The position numbers and the translations under genes are program-made. Under the pieces are notes generated by a model. It searched no databases, was not told the DNA's origin, and was given only the letters and a program-made list of their open reading frames with translations. DNA of 54,728 nucleotides from assembly GCA_903843705.1 (NCBI GenBank), contig CAIMQW010000042.1, positions 1 through 54,728 of the forward strand, given 5' to 3'. Positions 53,947 through 54,728 of this stretch are shown piece after piece (position 1 is the first letter of the stretch; every line of letters begins with the position of its first letter). The stretch is from an uncultured Holophagaceae bacterium (GTDB lineage: Bacteria > Acidobacteriota > Holophagae > Holophagales > Holophagaceae).

Positions 53947-54648
53947 ATGCGGGAGGGAGACGGGAGTCTCCGCGTGACGAGTTATGACGTTCAGTTCCAG
54001 AAGGGACTCAGCCTTCGGGAATTTATTGAGGACTACGGCAGCGAGGACGCTTGCCGGGATGCCCTGATCCGTGCCCGCTGGCCGGAGGGGTTTGTCTGCC
54101 CCGAGTGCGGGTCCACCCGGCACTGTCGCCTCGCCCGTGGCCTGTTCCAGTGTCAGGACTGCCGGAAGCAGACCAGCCCCACAGCGGGAACCATCTTTGA
54201 GGGCACCAAGCTCCCGCTGACGGTCTGGTTCCAGGCCATGCACCTGCTGACCCAGGGCAAGCACTCGGTTTCGGCGCTGGAATTGAAGCGCCAGCTTGGG
54301 GTCCACTACGAGACGGCCTGGATGATGAAGCAGAAGCTCCTTCAGGTGATGATTGAGCGGGAGGAACGAACCACCCTGAGTGGACGGGTGGAGGTGGACG
54401 ATGCCTACATGGGCGGCGAGCGCCATGGCGGCAGGCGAGGACGGGGAGCCGAGGGGAAGACGCCCTTCGTCGTGGCCGTCCAAACGGACGTGGAACACCC
54501 GGAGAAAGTGCTGTTCTTGAAGATGAAGGCGCTGGAGTCGGTGTCGACCAAGGAACTGGAGCCCTGGTTCCGGAAGTTCATCGAGCCGGGCACCCTGGTC
54601 CTGACGGACGAGTTGTGTCCATCTTTTTCTGTAAGTTCGTTCCGGTAG
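53947..54648 (+). mobile_element. IS1595-type (ISXO2-like) transposase, 3' truncated
   Basis: 233 codons. GTG 53974 with GGAG 7 bases upstream is a likely alternative start. N-terminal zinc ribbon (C51/C54 and C69/C72: CPEC, CQDC), TAGTIFEGTKLPLTVWFQAM, and catalytic Asp in VEVDDAYMGGE are typical of IS1595. The second catalytic Asp is reached in LVLTDE, but then the sequence turns to CPSFSVSSFR and stops at 54648, where the family continues for about 80 more residues. The copy is therefore broken at about 54613. Confidence 0.85.
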
Positions 54649-54665
54649 GTGGTTGATGACGATTC

Positions 54666-54716
54666 TGCGGGGTAGCGGCGGAGGGAGGGCGGAGCCCGAC
54701 CACAGCCGCTACCCCG
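54666..54716. repeat. Perfect 13-bp inverted repeat at the right edge
   Basis: GCGGGGTAGCGGC (54666-54678) and GCCGCTACCCCGC (54704-54716) are exact inverted copies separated by 25 bases. No U-tract is seen before the window ends. It may be a REP-like palindrome, part of the next mobile element, or a terminator stem. Confidence 0.65.
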
Positions 54717-54728
54717 CGGCGCTTCGGG

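Overview
The window is a stretch of a GC-rich (roughly two-thirds G+C) Gram-negative bacterial chromosome. Lipid A synthesis (lpxD), lipoprotein maturation (lgt), muropeptide recycling (an AmpG-like permease), aconitase B and a very dense set of signalling proteins fit an environmental bacterium. Gene order and protein style (zinc-dependent metalloprotease with a Pro-rich leader, TolB/TPR Ser/Thr kinase, two-component-regulator propeller kinase) suggest Acidobacteriota of the Holophaga/Geothrix type. This is inference from style; no rRNA or marker tree is available here.

Layout. The left edge (1-132) is the 3' end of an ISL3-type transposase, followed by a DinB-like protein and a poorly explained AT-rich stretch with a Fur-box-like site. 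Next come minus-strand genes for D-aminoacyl-tRNA deacylase, MurJ and a His-rich nickel/cobalt-type transporter. A signalling block (4233-11133, minus) holds a chemoreceptor, a STAS antagonist, a receiver-PP2C-HATPase fusion and a propeller histidine kinase. Then come tRNA-Thr(UGU), accC, accB, nusB and ribH (minus), a frameshifted DUF5131-like gene, acnB, and an HD-GYP phosphodiesterase. Gamma-glutamyltransferase and a large zinc metalloprotease follow on the minus strand. The plus-strand block 24071-32819 carries DinB, arylamine N-acetyltransferase, modABC, ybaK, acs, a duplicated terminator, an AmpG-like permease and a secreted NTF2-like protein.

From 32832 to 48371 most genes are on the minus strand: an inactive-looking rhodanese, RluA-type pseudouridine synthase and lgt, then (after plus-strand lpxD) a long tightly packed directon. 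In transcription order this is membrane protein, hrpB, GNAT, a 41-codon AcpS-like leader ORF, acpS, cheR, two HDOD proteins, cheB, a FliK-like protein, a HisKA_2 kinase and a receiver-PAS-kinase-receiver hybrid. The plus strand then carries the C-terminal half of a split transketolase, a small PH-like protein and a Ser/Thr kinase with TolB-like and TPR regions. A DUF1636-like protein and an enoyl-CoA hydratase (minus) precede an IS1595-type transposase that loses homology near 54613, just before a perfect 13-bp inverted repeat at the right edge.

No CRISPR array, prophage or toxin-antitoxin pair was seen. The most unusual items are the AcpS-like leader ORF coupled to acpS, the CheR/HDOD/HDOD/CheB operon without CheA or CheW, the chemoreceptor plus partner-switching operon, the orphan transketolase half, single-base frameshifts in two genes, and the Fur-like site in a region with no convincing gene.
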